A stretch of DNA of 64,000 bases from assembly GCA_900466005.1 (NCBI GenBank), contig UEGQ01000002.1:117686-181685 (forward strand). Reading direction: 5' to 3'. Under the pieces are notes generated by a model, which was not told where the DNA came from, made no database searches, and saw only the letters and a list, made by a program, of their open reading frames with translations. A program made the position numbers and the translations under genes. The DNA is from Hyphomicrobiales bacterium. GTDB taxonomy: Bacteria > Pseudomonadota > Alphaproteobacteria > Rhizobiales > Rhizobiaceae. This document shows, one piece after another, positions 17,839 through 26,879 of the stretch (position 1 is the stretch's first letter; each line of letters begins with the position of its first letter).

Positions 17839-18789
17839 ATGGGACGCCTGAACGAGTTGCGACTGATAGCCCGCGTTGCACAGATGTATCACGTCGAGGG
17901 CAAGCGGCAGGCGGAGATCGCCGATGGCCTGCACATGTCTCAGGCGACCGTCTCCCGGATGCTGAAACGGGCCGAGCTGGAGGGCATCGTCCGGACCACC
18001 GTTATTCCGCCGCCGGGCACGTTTGCCGATCTCGAAACCGCACTTCGCGAGCGTTACGGCCTGACGGAAGCGATCGTCATCGACTGTTCCGAGGATCGTG
18101 ACGGCGCCATCATGGCGCGCATCGGCGAGGCCGCGGCACATTTTCTGGAGGTGACCCTCCGGCAGGACGAGATCATCGGCGTCTCGAGCTGGAGCCAGAC
18201 CATCCTGCGCATGGTCGACAACATTCATCCGCTGAAAAGCGCCAAGGCCAAGTACATCGTGCAGATCCTCGGCGGCATGGGCGATGCATCGGTCCAGACC
18301 CATGCCACGCAACTGACCGCCCGGCTCGCCAAGTTGACGGGAGGCGAACCACGGCTGCTGCTCGTCCAGGGCATCACCTCGTCGCGCGAGGCAAAGCTCG
18401 TCATGCTCGCCGACCCGGTCGTGCGCGGCACCATGGACCTGTTCGGGCGGCTGAGCCTAGCGATCATCGGCATCGGTGCCGTTGAGCCTTCGGAACTCCT
18501 GGCCCGTTCCGGTAACGTCTTTTCGCGGCAGGAAATGGCGATGCTGCAGGAGGCAGGTGCGGTCGGTGAAATCTCGTTCCGCTTCTACGACCGTGACGGC
18601 AAACCGGTCGAGACGCCGCTCAACGAGCGGGTCATCGGCATTTCGCTCGAGGACCTGAGGAAGGCGGACCGCGTGATGGCGGTTGCCGGCGGGGAATCGA
18701 AGACCCAGGCGATCGCCGGCGCCTTGAAGATGGGCATCATTGACGTCCTTGTGACGGACAAGTTCACGGCAGCGAGACTGACAGCCTGA
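17839..18789 (+). CDS. SorC-family sugar-responsive transcriptional regulator
   Basis: This 316-residue protein has an N-terminal helix-turn-helix (RQAEIADGLHMSQATVSRMLKRAE) followed by the SorC/DeoR-type sugar-phosphate-binding domain (IIGVSSWSQTI, ILGGMGDASVQ, ERVIGISLEDL, VMAVAGGESKTQAIAGAL). Proteins of this type usually respond to a phosphorylated sugar, here perhaps the kinase product. The ATG follows CGGAGGG. It probably controls both divergent operons. Confidence 0.9.
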   Translation: MGRLNELRLIARVAQMYHVEGKRQAEIADGLHMSQATVSRMLKRAELEGIVRTTVIPPPGTFADLETALRERYGLTEAIVIDCSEDRDGAIMARIGEAAAHFLEVTLRQDEIIGVSSWSQTILRMVDNIHPLKSAKAKYIVQILGGMGDASVQTHATQLTARLAKLTGGEPRLLLVQGITSSREAKLVMLADPVVRGTMDLFGRLSLAIIGIGAVEPSELLARSGNVFSRQEMAMLQEAGAVGEISFRFYDRDGKPVETPLNERVIGISLEDLRKADRVMAVAGGESKTQAIAGALKMGIIDVLVTDKFTAARLTA

Positions 18790-18838
18790 CCTCCTGGGGA
18801 CGGACTGTCGGATCGGCTGCAAGCGGAGGAGTGAGACG

Positions 18839-19624
18839 ATGCAGCGTTTTTCCAGCCAGTCAGTCTTCGTCACGGGGGGAAACAAGGGGATAGGACTGGG
18901 CATTGCCCGGCGCTTCGCTGAGGAAGGTGCGAAGGTCGCCATCGCCGCGATCGAAAAGAACACCACAGATGCGGCGGCGGATCTCGCACGGGAGACCGGG
19001 GCGGAGGTCATCGGGCTCGTGCTGGACGTGACCGACGCCGACGCGGTGCGGAAGGCCTATGCGGAGGCTGAGGCAAGGCTCGGGACGCTGTCTGTCTCGG
19101 TCCAGAACGCAGGCGTGATCACGATCGCCAAGGTGGAAGACCTCACCGAGCGGGAATGGGACCTCAATCTCGACGTCAACACCAAGGGCGTGTTCCTCTG
19201 CTGCCAGGAAGCGATCCGCCGTTTCCGCGCCAGCGGAACAAGGGGGCGGCTCATCAACACCGCCTCCGGCCAGGCACGCCAGGGCTTCGTCTATACGCCG
19301 CATTATGCAGCCTCGAAATTCGGGGTCGTCGGGCTGACCCAGAGCCTCGCGAAGGAGCTGGCCCGCGAGGGGATCACCGTCAATGCCATCTGCCCGGGCA
19401 TCATCCACACCGAAATGTGGGACTACAACGACCGCGTCTGGGGCAAGATGCTCGGCGACTACGGACCCGGTGAACTGATGGCAGAATGGGTCGAGGGCAT
19501 TCCGATGGGGCGTGCCGGCACGCCGGCCGAAGTCGGCGCACTCGTCGCCTTTCTCGCCTCCGCCGATGCGGCTTACATCACCGGACAGACGATCAATGTC
19601 GATGGCGGGCTGATCATGTCGTGA
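18839..19624 (+). CDS. Short-chain dehydrogenase/reductase (polyol dehydrogenase type)
   Basis: This is a classical SDR of 261 residues with TGGNKGIG at the NAD(P) site, NAG in the middle, catalytic Ser in TASG, YAASK, and the C-terminal GQTINVDGG. It follows the SorC gene by about 50 bases and belongs to the same operon. Together with the SDR at 9941-10729 it gives the module two oxidoreductases and no isomerase, which suggests a polyol or a sugar needing epimerisation by oxidation and reduction. The substrate is not known. Confidence 0.88.
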   Translation: MQRFSSQSVFVTGGNKGIGLGIARRFAEEGAKVAIAAIEKNTTDAAADLARETGAEVIGLVLDVTDADAVRKAYAEAEARLGTLSVSVQNAGVITIAKVEDLTEREWDLNLDVNTKGVFLCCQEAIRRFRASGTRGRLINTASGQARQGFVYTPHYAASKFGVVGLTQSLAKELAREGITVNAICPGIIHTEMWDYNDRVWGKMLGDYGPGELMAEWVEGIPMGRAGTPAEVGALVAFLASADAAYITGQTINVDGGLIMS

Positions 19625-19811
19625 GCGTGTCGCCGGTGATTGCCGAGCCGCTCGGCCCATCCCGGCTGAGCCACCTTCGCACCGGGCGGATCTGCGATCC
19701 CGCGCCGCATTCCGTTATCTCGGAGCCGGGTGCCGGACTTGACCTGTGTCAGTCGCCATTCGCGCGGCCGTGCTAATATGTCGTTGGTATCGGCTCCAAA
19801 AGGATCTCGCC

Positions 19812-20102
19812 ATGACACGGGAGAAAGTATTCGCCGCAGTCTCGATGCTTACACTTCTCGTTCCGCTTTATGCCGTCCCCTCCGCACAGGCGTTCGCGCA
19901 GGATTACGGCCGGATGAGCTGTGACGAACTCTGGTACGAGAGGAACGCCATTTATGCCGCCAAGGGGTACTGCTTCAAGACCGACCGCGCGCGCAGCGTT
20001 TTCGGACGGGGATGTTTCCCACCCTTCGGCAAGCTCACGCGCAGCGAAACACGGCGCGTCAACCTCATAGAGCAGTGGGAACGCTATTACGGTTGCCGCT
20101 GA
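19812..20102 (+). CDS. Small exported YARHG-domain protein
   Basis: This 96-residue protein has a Sec signal peptide (MTREKVFAAVSMLTLLVPLY, cleavage near AQAFA-QD) and a single YARHG domain: MSCDELWYERNAIYAAKGYCFKT, then GCFPPF. Such short periplasmic proteins are common in Rhizobiales and their role is unknown. Four Cys residues in the mature part may form disulfides. The ATG at 19812 is the residue that opens the signal peptide; the upstream in-frame extension is non-coding in character. Confidence 0.8.
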   Translation: MTREKVFAAVSMLTLLVPLYAVPSAQAFAQDYGRMSCDELWYERNAIYAAKGYCFKTDRARSVFGRGCFPPFGKLTRSETRRVNLIEQWERYYGCR

Positions 20103-20377
20103 TCCCCAAACCGCCGGCTCACCGAGTTCACTTCTCGTCTCCCGGTTTGGAATCGCGCTTCCCGGCTGAACAGGCTCCTGGGCTGGAAAGGCGAACCTTT
20201 CGCGCATCGTGATCATGGCGGAGAGCCGCCCGACGGGACCCCGGGGCTGTTCGCGGTTTCTTTCGAGTTATTACTTGTCTTTTTTACTCATGTTTATTAT
20301 CAGGTCTCCAGAGGCGGTCGCACGGTCCGCTTTTGGACCATTGCGTCACCGACCTGCTTTTGTGAAAGGACCTGACG

Positions 20378-21289
20378 GTGCGGACCCGTTCCCTCCCATT
20401 TGCCGCTGTGGCTCTTCTCATCACGTGTCTTGCCCTCTGGAGCGACGGCGCAATGACGACAGCCCATGCGCAGCAACAGAGTGGTCCGACATCGACGGAC
20501 ATCGTGCAGTCGCTGCCTTCGCCTGCGCAGCCGTCCGTGGACGACGCTACGATCGAGGTTCCTCCTTCCGCTCTGCCGCACAATCTCTCGCCTTGGGGAA
20601 TGTTCCTGGCCGCTGACAATGTGGTCAAAGCCGTGATGATCTCTCTGGTCTTCGCGTCCGTCGTGACCTGGACCATATGGCTCGCCAAGACGCTGCAGCT
20701 TGCAACCGCAAGATATCGTGCCAGCCGCGGTCTGCGCCTCCTATCGCAAAACCCCACGATGGCGGGCGCGCTCACGGCGCTCGCGGGACGCGGGGGCACG
20801 GTCGCTGACATGCTCCTCGTTGCTCAGCGGGAAATCGAGCTCTCTGATCCCGCGATCGATCATGCGGGCAGTGAGGGTCTGAAGGCCCGCATCGGCTCCG
20901 CTCTCGAGCGGACCGAAGCACAAGCGGGCCGCCGCATGGCAAAGGGCACCGGCCTATTGGCGACAATCGGCTCAACGGCTCCGTTCGTCGGTCTGTTCGG
21001 CACCGTCTGGGGCGTCATGAACTCCTTCATCGGCATTTCGCAGGCCCAGACGACCAATCTTGCCGTCGTCGCTCCAGGGATCGCCGAAGCACTGCTCGCG
21101 ACAGCGATCGGCCTTGTGGCCGCCATTCCCGCTGTCGTCATCTATAATGTCTTCGCGCGATCGGTCACGGGCTACCGGCATCTGCTGGCCGACGCGTCCG
21201 CCGGGATAGAACGGATCGTCAGCCGCGACCTCGATTTTCGCAAGCTCTCCGGCGCCGGCCGCGCGACGCCGACCTACGCAGGAGAATAG
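20378..21289 (+). CDS. exbB: TonB-system proton channel protein ExbB
   Basis: This is the inner-membrane MotA/TolQ/ExbB-type channel subunit that powers TonB. It has 303 residues with an N-terminal cleavable signal (MRTRSLPFAAVALLITCLAL, then TAHAQ) and a Pro/Ser-rich segment, as in many alphaproteobacterial ExbB proteins. Three membrane segments follow, with the core GLLATIGSTAPFVGLFGTVWGVMNSF and AEALLATAIGLVAAIPAVVIYN. The GTG start at 20378 follows GAAAGGACCTGACG. It is the first gene of an exbB-exbD-tonB operon. No outer-membrane receptor is in the window, so the cargo (iron complex, cobalamin, sugar) is open. Confidence 0.93.
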   Translation: MRTRSLPFAAVALLITCLALWSDGAMTTAHAQQQSGPTSTDIVQSLPSPAQPSVDDATIEVPPSALPHNLSPWGMFLAADNVVKAVMISLVFASVVTWTIWLAKTLQLATARYRASRGLRLLSQNPTMAGALTALAGRGGTVADMLLVAQREIELSDPAIDHAGSEGLKARIGSALERTEAQAGRRMAKGTGLLATIGSTAPFVGLFGTVWGVMNSFIGISQAQTTNLAVVAPGIAEALLATAIGLVAAIPAVVIYNVFARSVTGYRHLLADASAGIERIVSRDLDFRKLSGAGRATPTYAGE

Positions 21290-21293
21290 GTCG

Positions 21294-21767
21294 ATGGCCG
21301 GAGGAATCCGCGAAAGCCACGGCGACGAGCTCTCGGAGAACCACGAGATCAACGTCACGCCCTTCATCGACGTCATCCTCGTGCTTCTGATCATTTTCAT
21401 GGTCGCCGCGCCGCTCGCCACCGTCGACGTCAATGTCGACCTGCCCGCATCGACGGCGAAGGCCGCTCCGCGCCCCGAAAAGCCGATTTACCTGACGCTC
21501 AAGGACGACCTCTCGCTGATGCTCGGCGACAGTCCCGTCAGCCGGGAAGAGCTGGGGGCGAGCCTCGAACGACTAACCGAGGGAGATCGCGAAAGCCGCA
21601 TTTTTCTTCGGGCGGACAAGGTCGTCGGTTATGGGCACTTCATGGAGGTCATGAACCTCGTGCGCGATGCCGGTTACCTGAAGATCGCGCTCGTGGGCCT
21701 CGAGAGCGTACCGGCAACCGCGGAAGACGCCGCGGCTGCGCCGCGCAATGAGGCAAAGGCGCCGTGA
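21294..21767 (+). CDS. exbD: TonB-system protein ExbD
   Basis: This 157-residue inner-membrane protein has one membrane segment. EINVTPFIDVILVLLIIFMV contains the conserved Asp (FIDV) that carries protons in the ExbBD motor. A periplasmic domain follows with IYLTLKDD and VGYGHFMEVMNLVRDAGY. The gene starts four bases after exbB ends and overlaps tonB by four bases. Confidence 0.94.
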   Translation: MAGGIRESHGDELSENHEINVTPFIDVILVLLIIFMVAAPLATVDVNVDLPASTAKAAPRPEKPIYLTLKDDLSLMLGDSPVSREELGASLERLTEGDRESRIFLRADKVVGYGHFMEVMNLVRDAGYLKIALVGLESVPATAEDAAAAPRNEAKAP

Positions 21768-22633
21768 CCGTATTGCACAACGACTTTCGCCGCAGTCTCG
21801 CCGGGGACAGTTTCGCCTGGGGCGCTGCGGCACTGATCGTTGCATCCGCCCACGCTGCCGCTCTTGCCGTTATGATGCACACTCCCCCGGAGATCGGCGC
21901 CGATCCGGGCCCGCAGGCGGCGATCATGATCGAATTCGCCGCAGAGCCGGAAGCGACGGAAACCCGGGAAGAAGAGATCGTTCCCGACAATGTGGATGCG
22001 GAAGAGATCATCTCCCCTGTAACAGATGCCGCGCCCGACGAACCGAAACCGTTGGAGACAAGCGATACGACGCCGCCGGAACCGGTCACACCGGCGGAGA
22101 AGGTCATCCCCAGCCCCGAACCGATGACGGGACCACCGCAGCAGGTTGAGTCGGATCCGATCGAACAACAGGTTCTTGCGGCTCTCGAGAACGTCGAAGT
22201 TCCCCTGCCTGTCACTCGTCCCGTGCCCCCGAAGCCGGCACCCGCCCACAAGGCACCGCCGCCGTCACAGGCAACCCGCAAAGCCAAGATCGACGTCACC
22301 AAGTCCGAACGCACCGCAGCTTCCGAGACCACCACCGGCCGGGGCGCGGCAGTCTCTCCCGCGCGCTGGCAATCTCGGCTCATGGCACATCTCGAACGGA
22401 GAAAACGCTATCCTGCGGCGGCACGATCGGCTCATCAGGAAGGCACGGTCTATGTGCGCTTTCGGGTCGACATCTCCGGGAATGTGCTGTCCGTCTCGCT
22501 TTCGAGGTCGTCCGGTCATTCTACCCTCGATGAGGCGGTTCTGGACCTTGTCCGACGCGCCTCTCCCGTCCCGCCGCCGCCGCCAGGCGCCAGCACGACA
22601 ATCGTCGCGCCGGTTCGCTTCGACATGCGCTGA
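21764..22633 (+). CDS. tonB: Energy transducer TonB
   Basis: This 289-residue protein has a single N-terminal membrane anchor (AALIVASAHAAALAVMM), a long acidic and Pro-rich periplasmic spacer (residues about 45-190, many EP, KP and PP pairs), and a C-terminal TonB domain with RRKRYPAAARSAHQEGTVYVRF. It transmits ExbBD motion to TonB-dependent receptors. The GTG start overlaps the exbD stop (GTGA). Confidence 0.93.
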   Translation: MTVLHNDFRRSLAGDSFAWGAAALIVASAHAAALAVMMHTPPEIGADPGPQAAIMIEFAAEPEATETREEEIVPDNVDAEEIISPVTDAAPDEPKPLETSDTTPPEPVTPAEKVIPSPEPMTGPPQQVESDPIEQQVLAALENVEVPLPVTRPVPPKPAPAHKAPPPSQATRKAKIDVTKSERTAASETTTGRGAAVSPARWQSRLMAHLERRKRYPAAARSAHQEGTVYVRFRVDISGNVLSVSLSRSSGHSTLDEAVLDLVRRASPVPPPPPGASTTIVAPVRFDMR

Positions 22634-22686
22634 AGACACCCCCGCTGCGACCGGTTCCTTCGAACGAATGTGCGAGACATGGCTTA

Positions 22687-22715
22687 TTGACAGCATACCA
22701 ACTAGTCGGTATTTA
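22687..22715 (+). promoter_or_regulatory. Promoter with embedded near-palindromic TetR operator
   Basis: TTGACA (22687-22692), 17 bases, then TATTTA (22710-22715) form a strong sigma-70 promoter. ATACCAACTAGTCGGTAT at 22695-22712 matches its own reverse complement at 16 of 18 positions, centred on ACTAGT, and covers spacer and -10. A repressor bound there would block RNA polymerase. Confidence 0.65.
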
Positions 22716-22735
22716 GTTCATTGAAGGAGAGCATG

Positions 22736-23362
22736 ATGCCCAGATCAGTCACAAAACCGGATGCGAGAGCCAAGCTGCTGGACGCCGCCCTGACGGTGAT
22801 CCGCACGAAGGGCTATTCGGCCACTACGGTGGACGAACTCTGCGCGGCCGCTGGCGTCACCAAGGGTGCCTTCTTCCACCACTTCAAAAGCAAGAACGAA
22901 CTCGGCATCGCCGCGGCAAACCACTGGTCTGAAATGACGGGGGCACTGTTCGCCGGCGCGTCCTATCACGACCACCCTGCGCCTCTCGATCGGATCCTCG
23001 ACTATCTCGAGTTCCGCAAGGCGCTTCTCGCGGGTGACCTGCCGGACTTCACCTGTCTCGTCGGCACCATGGTGCAGGAGACCTACGAGACGGAACCTGC
23101 CATCCGCGACGCTTGCGCAAGCAGTATCACCAGTCATGCCGCGACGCTCGAAGCCGACATTGAAGCGGCAATGCGCGAGCGCGACATGGCGCCCGACTGG
23201 ACGGCGAAGTCACTCGCGCTCCACACCCAGGCCGTCATCCAGGGTGCCTTCATCCTGGCAAAGGCCACCGGTGGAGCCGAGATCGCAGCAGACAGCATCG
23301 ACCACCTCAGTCGCTACATCCGATTGCTCTTCGGCACCGGAGCAGAGCGGCAGAGCCTCTGA
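22736..23362 (+). CDS. TetR-family transcriptional regulator
   Basis: This 208-residue repressor has the N-terminal TetR helix-turn-helix (ARAKLLDAALTVIRTKGYSATTVDELCAAAGVTKGAFFHHFKSKNEL), then a helical ligand domain (FTCLVGTMVQETYE, LHTQAVIQGAFILAKA). Two ATG codons at 22733 and 22736 follow AAGGAG; the second has the better spacing. It sits immediately downstream of the palindrome at 22695-22712 and probably represses itself together with the GST and VOC genes that follow. Confidence 0.9.
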   Translation: MPRSVTKPDARAKLLDAALTVIRTKGYSATTVDELCAAAGVTKGAFFHHFKSKNELGIAAANHWSEMTGALFAGASYHDHPAPLDRILDYLEFRKALLAGDLPDFTCLVGTMVQETYETEPAIRDACASSITSHAATLEADIEAAMRERDMAPDWTAKSLALHTQAVIQGAFILAKATGGAEIAADSIDHLSRYIRLLFGTGAERQSL

Positions 23363-23438
23363 GTGATGTCGCCCCGACAACAGGCGGTCAGTGTCTTCGA
23401 GGAGGATCGGAGACGACGCGAAATCGAGGAGCTTTCCG

Positions 23439-24089
23439 ATGAAACCGATCATTACCGCCTTCGAACGCTCGCCGGACGGTGGTCAGGGGCTCGCACGTGA
23501 CACGCGCGTCCGTTGGGCTTTCGAAGAGGTGGGGCAACCCTACAACGTCCGCCTCGTCTCGTTCAGCGCAATGAAGGAGCCGGCACATAAGGCGGTCCAT
23601 CCTTTCGGCCAGATCCCGACTTATGAAGAAGGCGATCTCGCACTCTTCGAAAGCGGAGCAATCGTCTTCCATATCGCCGAGCGCCATCGAGGCCTGCTGC
23701 CGGTGGAGGCAAATGCCCGGGCGCGCGCAATCACCTGGATATTCGCGGCTCTGAACACCGTGGAGCCGCCGATTCTCGACCGCGCGACGACCTGGATATC
23801 GGAACGAAAGGAGCCCTGGTGCGAGCAGCGTCTGCGGCTCGCCGACGACCGCATCCGAGGCCGGCTCGACGATCTATCCGCCCGCCTCGGCAACGCCGAC
23901 TGGCTCGATGGCGAGTTCAGTGCGGGCGACCTGATGATGGTCTCGGTCCTGCTCAGATTGCGATCGTCGCGGATCCTCGACGAGTATCCGAACCTTTCCG
24001 CCTATGTTGCCCGCGGCGAAGGGCGGCCCGCCTATCAACGCGCCTTCGCCGCGCAACTGGCGACCAACGCCGGCAAGCCGCCAGCATGA
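23439..24089 (+). CDS. Glutathione S-transferase family protein
   Basis: This 216-residue protein has a thioredoxin-like N-terminal domain ([20 protein letters not shown], then the cis-Pro region [26 protein letters not shown]) and an all-helical C-terminal domain ([15 protein letters not shown] with the N-capping SxxD). It is probably glutathione-dependent detoxification. The ATG at 23439 follows GAGGAGCTTTCCG. The gene lies 76 bases after the TetR stop and 70 before the VOC gene, all on one strand, which suggests a TetR-GST-VOC operon. Confidence 0.85.
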   Translation: MKPIITAFERSPDGGQGLARDTRVRWAFEEVGQPYNVRLVSFSAMKEPAHKAVHPFGQIPTYEEGDLALFESGAIVFHIAERHRGLLPVEANARARAITWIFAALNTVEPPILDRATTWISERKEPWCEQRLRLADDRIRGRLDDLSARLGNADWLDGEFSAGDLMMVSVLLRLRSSRILDEYPNLSAYVARGEGRPAYQRAFAAQLATNAGKPPA

Positions 24090-24159
24090 CGACCCCGGCC
24101 CCGCTTTGCCGCAGCGCCGCCAACAGCACCTGCAACCCGAAGACGTAAGGAGAATGGAA

Positions 24160-24645
24160 ATGACCGAACTCGTTACCTGCCTGTGGTTCGACCATGGTGA
24201 AGCAAGCAAAGCCGCGAAATTCTACGCAGCGACCTTTCCCGACAGTCACGTCGACAAGGCGCACAGTGCCCCCGGAGACTTTCCCGGCGGACAGGCGGGG
24301 ACCGAACTGACTGTCGAATTCACGGTCCTCGGCCGCCGCTTCCTCGGCCTCAACGGCGGACCAATCTTCACGCCGAACGAAGCGGTGAGCTTCGTGGTCC
24401 TCACCGAAAACCAGGAAGAGACGGACCGCTACTGGCGTGCAATTACCGAGAACGGAGGAGCCGAAAGTGAATGCGGCTGGTGCAAGGACCGCTGGGGCTT
24501 CTCCTGGCAGATCACGCCACGGAGACTGATCGAGCTCACGACGAGTTCGGACGTCGGCGAGGCAAAGCGCGCCTTCGAAGCGATGATGACGATGAAGAAG
24601 ATCGACATCGCGACGCTTGAAGCCGCGGCCGCGAACCGGTCATGA
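24160..24645 (+). CDS. VOC-family protein, PhnB/3-demethylubiquinone-methyltransferase-like
   Basis: This 161-residue protein has the vicinal oxygen chelate fold of the PhnB-like group: [23 protein letters not shown] at the start, [15 protein letters not shown] in the middle, and [16 protein letters not shown]. Members are widespread and mostly uncharacterised. The ATG at 24160 has AAGGAGA seven bases upstream; the ATG two codons earlier is too close. The gene follows GST under the same TetR-controlled promoter and may act on the same xenobiotic. Confidence 0.85.
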   Translation: MTELVTCLWFDHGEASKAAKFYAATFPDSHVDKAHSAPGDFPGGQAGTELTVEFTVLGRRFLGLNGGPIFTPNEAVSFVVLTENQEETDRYWRAITENGGAESECGWCKDRWGFSWQITPRRLIELTTSSDVGEAKRAFEAMMTMKKIDIATLEAAAANRS

Positions 24646-24708
24646 GCGGCCGGTCCGGCCGGTTATTCCCGGCCGGAGCACCAGACAAGGAGGCGAACCT
24701 CGTCCGCG

Positions 24709-25788
24709 TCAGACGATCTTTCCACGCGCAACGATCGGCCATTGTTCCGGGGTCGTCCGGCCGTCGCCCGTCACCACGACGGCATCGACCATGTTGGTCA
24801 CCACACAGGCGTGGTTCGGCACGATCCGGACCTTGTCGCCGACAGCAAGACCGATCGGCCCCTGGCTCACCAACCGTCCATGCTCCTCGGAGAGTTGGTC
24901 GATGGCGATATCGTCACGCCCGAGCACGTGGCCATAACCGGTGAGCCCGAGAAGATCGGAGGTCAGCGTTTTCGAGCCGGCGTCGATGATGGCCCGGTTC
25001 GGCGCCGGCACCGATACGACGGTTGCAAGCACGTTCAAGGCGCAGTCCTCCCACCCGCAAGCCCCGCGCGATACCAGCGAGCGGTCGTTGTAGACATAGG
25101 TCCCGGGCCGGTACTCGGTCGTCACCGGGGCTTCCGCTGCATGCATCATCGACGGCGTACCACCTGAGGTGATGACGGGGACGGCAATGCCCCGTGCCTC
25201 GATGCGGCTCTTCGCCTCCTCCATGAATCGTTCGACGGCTGCCTCGCCTCCTGCGGGAGGGTAGGTCATGAGGCCATCGAAGACGAGACCAGGCGACGCA
25301 TGGATGTGCGCAGCAAGAGCCTCCGCCGCTTCAGGCGTGAGGACACCGCAACGGTTCGCGCCGGTGTCGCATTCCACCAGGACGGAGAGCGGCACCGGTT
25401 CGCCGCGAAACGCCCCGGACAATCCGTCCACGACGGCGCGGCTGTCTGCGACGACAGACAACGTCACTTTCCTGGCAAGCGCCTTCAGGTGATCGAGCTT
25501 TTCAGAGCCGACGATGTTGTAGGTGATCAGGACATCGGTGATGGCACGGCTGCCCGCAACCATCGCCTCGGCCTCCGACACCTTCTGGCAGGTTATGCCG
25601 ACCGCGCCGGCCGCGAGCTGCATCTCGGCGATAGCCGGAAGCTTGTGCGTCTTGATATGCGGTCGAACGCGAAGTCCGTGGTCATCTGCATAGTGCTGGA
25701 AACGCTCGATGTTGCGCTTGGCGACGTCCAGGTCGATCAGAACGGCCGGCGTGTCGATCGCCGCCAGGTCTTCGGGAAAAAAGGACAT
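24709..25788 (-). CDS. Fold-III PLP enzyme, D-threonine aldolase / D-serine dehydratase type
   Basis: This 359-residue protein has an alanine-racemase-like N-terminal barrel. The PLP Lys lies in RPHIKTHKLP, and VECDTGANRCGV and TSGGTPSM contact the cofactor. The C-terminal domain has VPNHACVV, the His-x-Cys pair that binds zinc in D-serine dehydratase and related D-threonine aldolases. It therefore acts on a D-amino acid or D-beta-hydroxyamino acid. It is divergent from an amino-acid ABC transporter, RidA and IclR operon, which suggests uptake and catabolism of that amino acid. The start at 25788 follows GAGGTTCTC. Confidence 0.85.
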   Translation of the reverse strand: MSFFPEDLAAIDTPAVLIDLDVAKRNIERFQHYADDHGLRVRPHIKTHKLPAIAEMQLAAGAVGITCQKVSEAEAMVAGSRAITDVLITYNIVGSEKLDHLKALARKVTLSVVADSRAVVDGLSGAFRGEPVPLSVLVECDTGANRCGVLTPEAAEALAAHIHASPGLVFDGLMTYPPAGGEAAVERFMEEAKSRIEARGIAVPVITSGGTPSMMHAAEAPVTTEYRPGTYVYNDRSLVSRGACGWEDCALNVLATVVSVPAPNRAIIDAGSKTLTSDLLGLTGYGHVLGRDDIAIDQLSEEHGRLVSQGPIGLAVGDKVRIVPNHACVVTNMVDAVVVTGDGRTTPEQWPIVARGKIV

Positions 25789-25883
25789 GAGAACCTCGGT
25801 ACCGATGGATGCAGCGCGGCAGGGACGTGCCACTGCTTAGCGCTGCATCGCAATGGCTATTGACAAGACATCCTCCATGGGCG

Positions 25884-25917
25884 TTGATATGTCAATCCGG
25901 TAAAACAGACATATGTC
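25884..25917. promoter_or_regulatory. Paired palindromes in the divergent promoter, candidate IclR operators
   Basis: TTGATATGTCAA at 25884-25895 and the perfect palindrome GACATATGTC at 25908-25917 share the core ATATGTC and lie 23 bp apart centre to centre, about two helical turns. They are between the divergent PLP enzyme and ABC genes. A TTGACA at 25860-25865 lies just outside. Confidence 0.5.
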
Positions 25918-25964
25918 CGCTATACTGGATTTCAGAAGAAGCACTCGATTCCCAGGGGAACGCC

Positions 25965-26804
25965 ATGACCATTTCCTTCCGTGCCGGCCTGATGTCGCTG
26001 GTCGCAGCAACCTTCCTTTCCACACCGGTTCTTGCCGAAGGCAGCAAGCTTGATGAAGTCCTTGCCCGCGGGCACCTCGTGCTCGGCACCGGCAGCACGA
26101 ACGCGCCCTGGCACTTCAAGAGTGCCGACGACAAGCTGCAAGGCTTCGACGTGGATATGGGCCGTATCGTCGCAAAGGCCCTGTTCGGAGACCCGGACAA
26201 GATCGAGTACGTCAACCAGTCGTCCGACGCCCGCATTCCCAACATCACGACCGACAAGGTCGACCTGACCTGCCAGTTCATGACCGTCACCGGCGAACGT
26301 GCCCAGCAGATCGTCTTTACCATTCCCTACTACCGCGAAGGCGTCGGTCTGATGCTGAAGGCCGACGGCAAATATGCCGACTACGCTGCGCTGAAGGCCG
26401 CCGGTTCCTCGGTCACCATCTCGGTCCTGCAGAACGTCTATGCCGAAGACATGGTGCATGCCGCACTCCCCGAAGCGACTGTCGACCAGTACGAATCTGT
26501 CGACCTCATCTATCAGGCGCTCGAATCCGGCCGTGCCGATGCCGCAGCGACCGACCAGTCATCGCTTGCCTGGTACATGACGCAGAACCCGGGGCGCTAT
26601 AAGGACGCTGGTTACGGCTGGAATCCGCAGACCTACGCCTGCGGCGTCAAGCGCGGTGACCAGGATTGGCTGAACTTCGTCAATACGGCGCTGCACGAGG
26701 CCATGACCGGCGTCGAATTCGACTTCTATGCGAAGTCCTACAAGACGTGGTTCGGCAAGGATCTGGCCCCGCCGCAGATCGGCTTCCCGGTCGAGTTCAA
26801 GTAA
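25965..26804 (+). CDS. Polar amino-acid ABC transporter substrate-binding protein
   Basis: This 279-residue family 3 binding protein has a signal peptide (MTISFRAGLMSLVAATFLST, cleavage at VLA-EG). Typical elements are ARGHLVLGTGSTNAPWHF, LQGFDVDMGRIVAKALFG, NQSSDARIPNITTDKVDLTC and YACGVKRGDQDWLNFVN. It binds an amino acid for import by the following permeases. The ligand is not evident. The adjacent PLP enzyme suggests a D-amino acid or hydroxyamino acid. The ATG at 25965 follows AGGGGAACGCC. Confidence 0.92.
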   Translation: MTISFRAGLMSLVAATFLSTPVLAEGSKLDEVLARGHLVLGTGSTNAPWHFKSADDKLQGFDVDMGRIVAKALFGDPDKIEYVNQSSDARIPNITTDKVDLTCQFMTVTGERAQQIVFTIPYYREGVGLMLKADGKYADYAALKAAGSSVTISVLQNVYAEDMVHAALPEATVDQYESVDLIYQALESGRADAAATDQSSLAWYMTQNPGRYKDAGYGWNPQTYACGVKRGDQDWLNFVNTALHEAMTGVEFDFYAKSYKTWFGKDLAPPQIGFPVEFK

Positions 26805-26879
26805 GACGCGAGCACTGTCATCGGGACGAGGGGCCGACGCCCTTCGTCCTTCGTTCACTTTCTATGGCAGGACCCCGCC

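Noticed and set aside
20103..20377. Iron-box (Fur/RirA/Irr) upstream of exbB
   Set aside because: The region is AT-rich around 20270-20310, but I could not match a convincing consensus, so no site is claimed.
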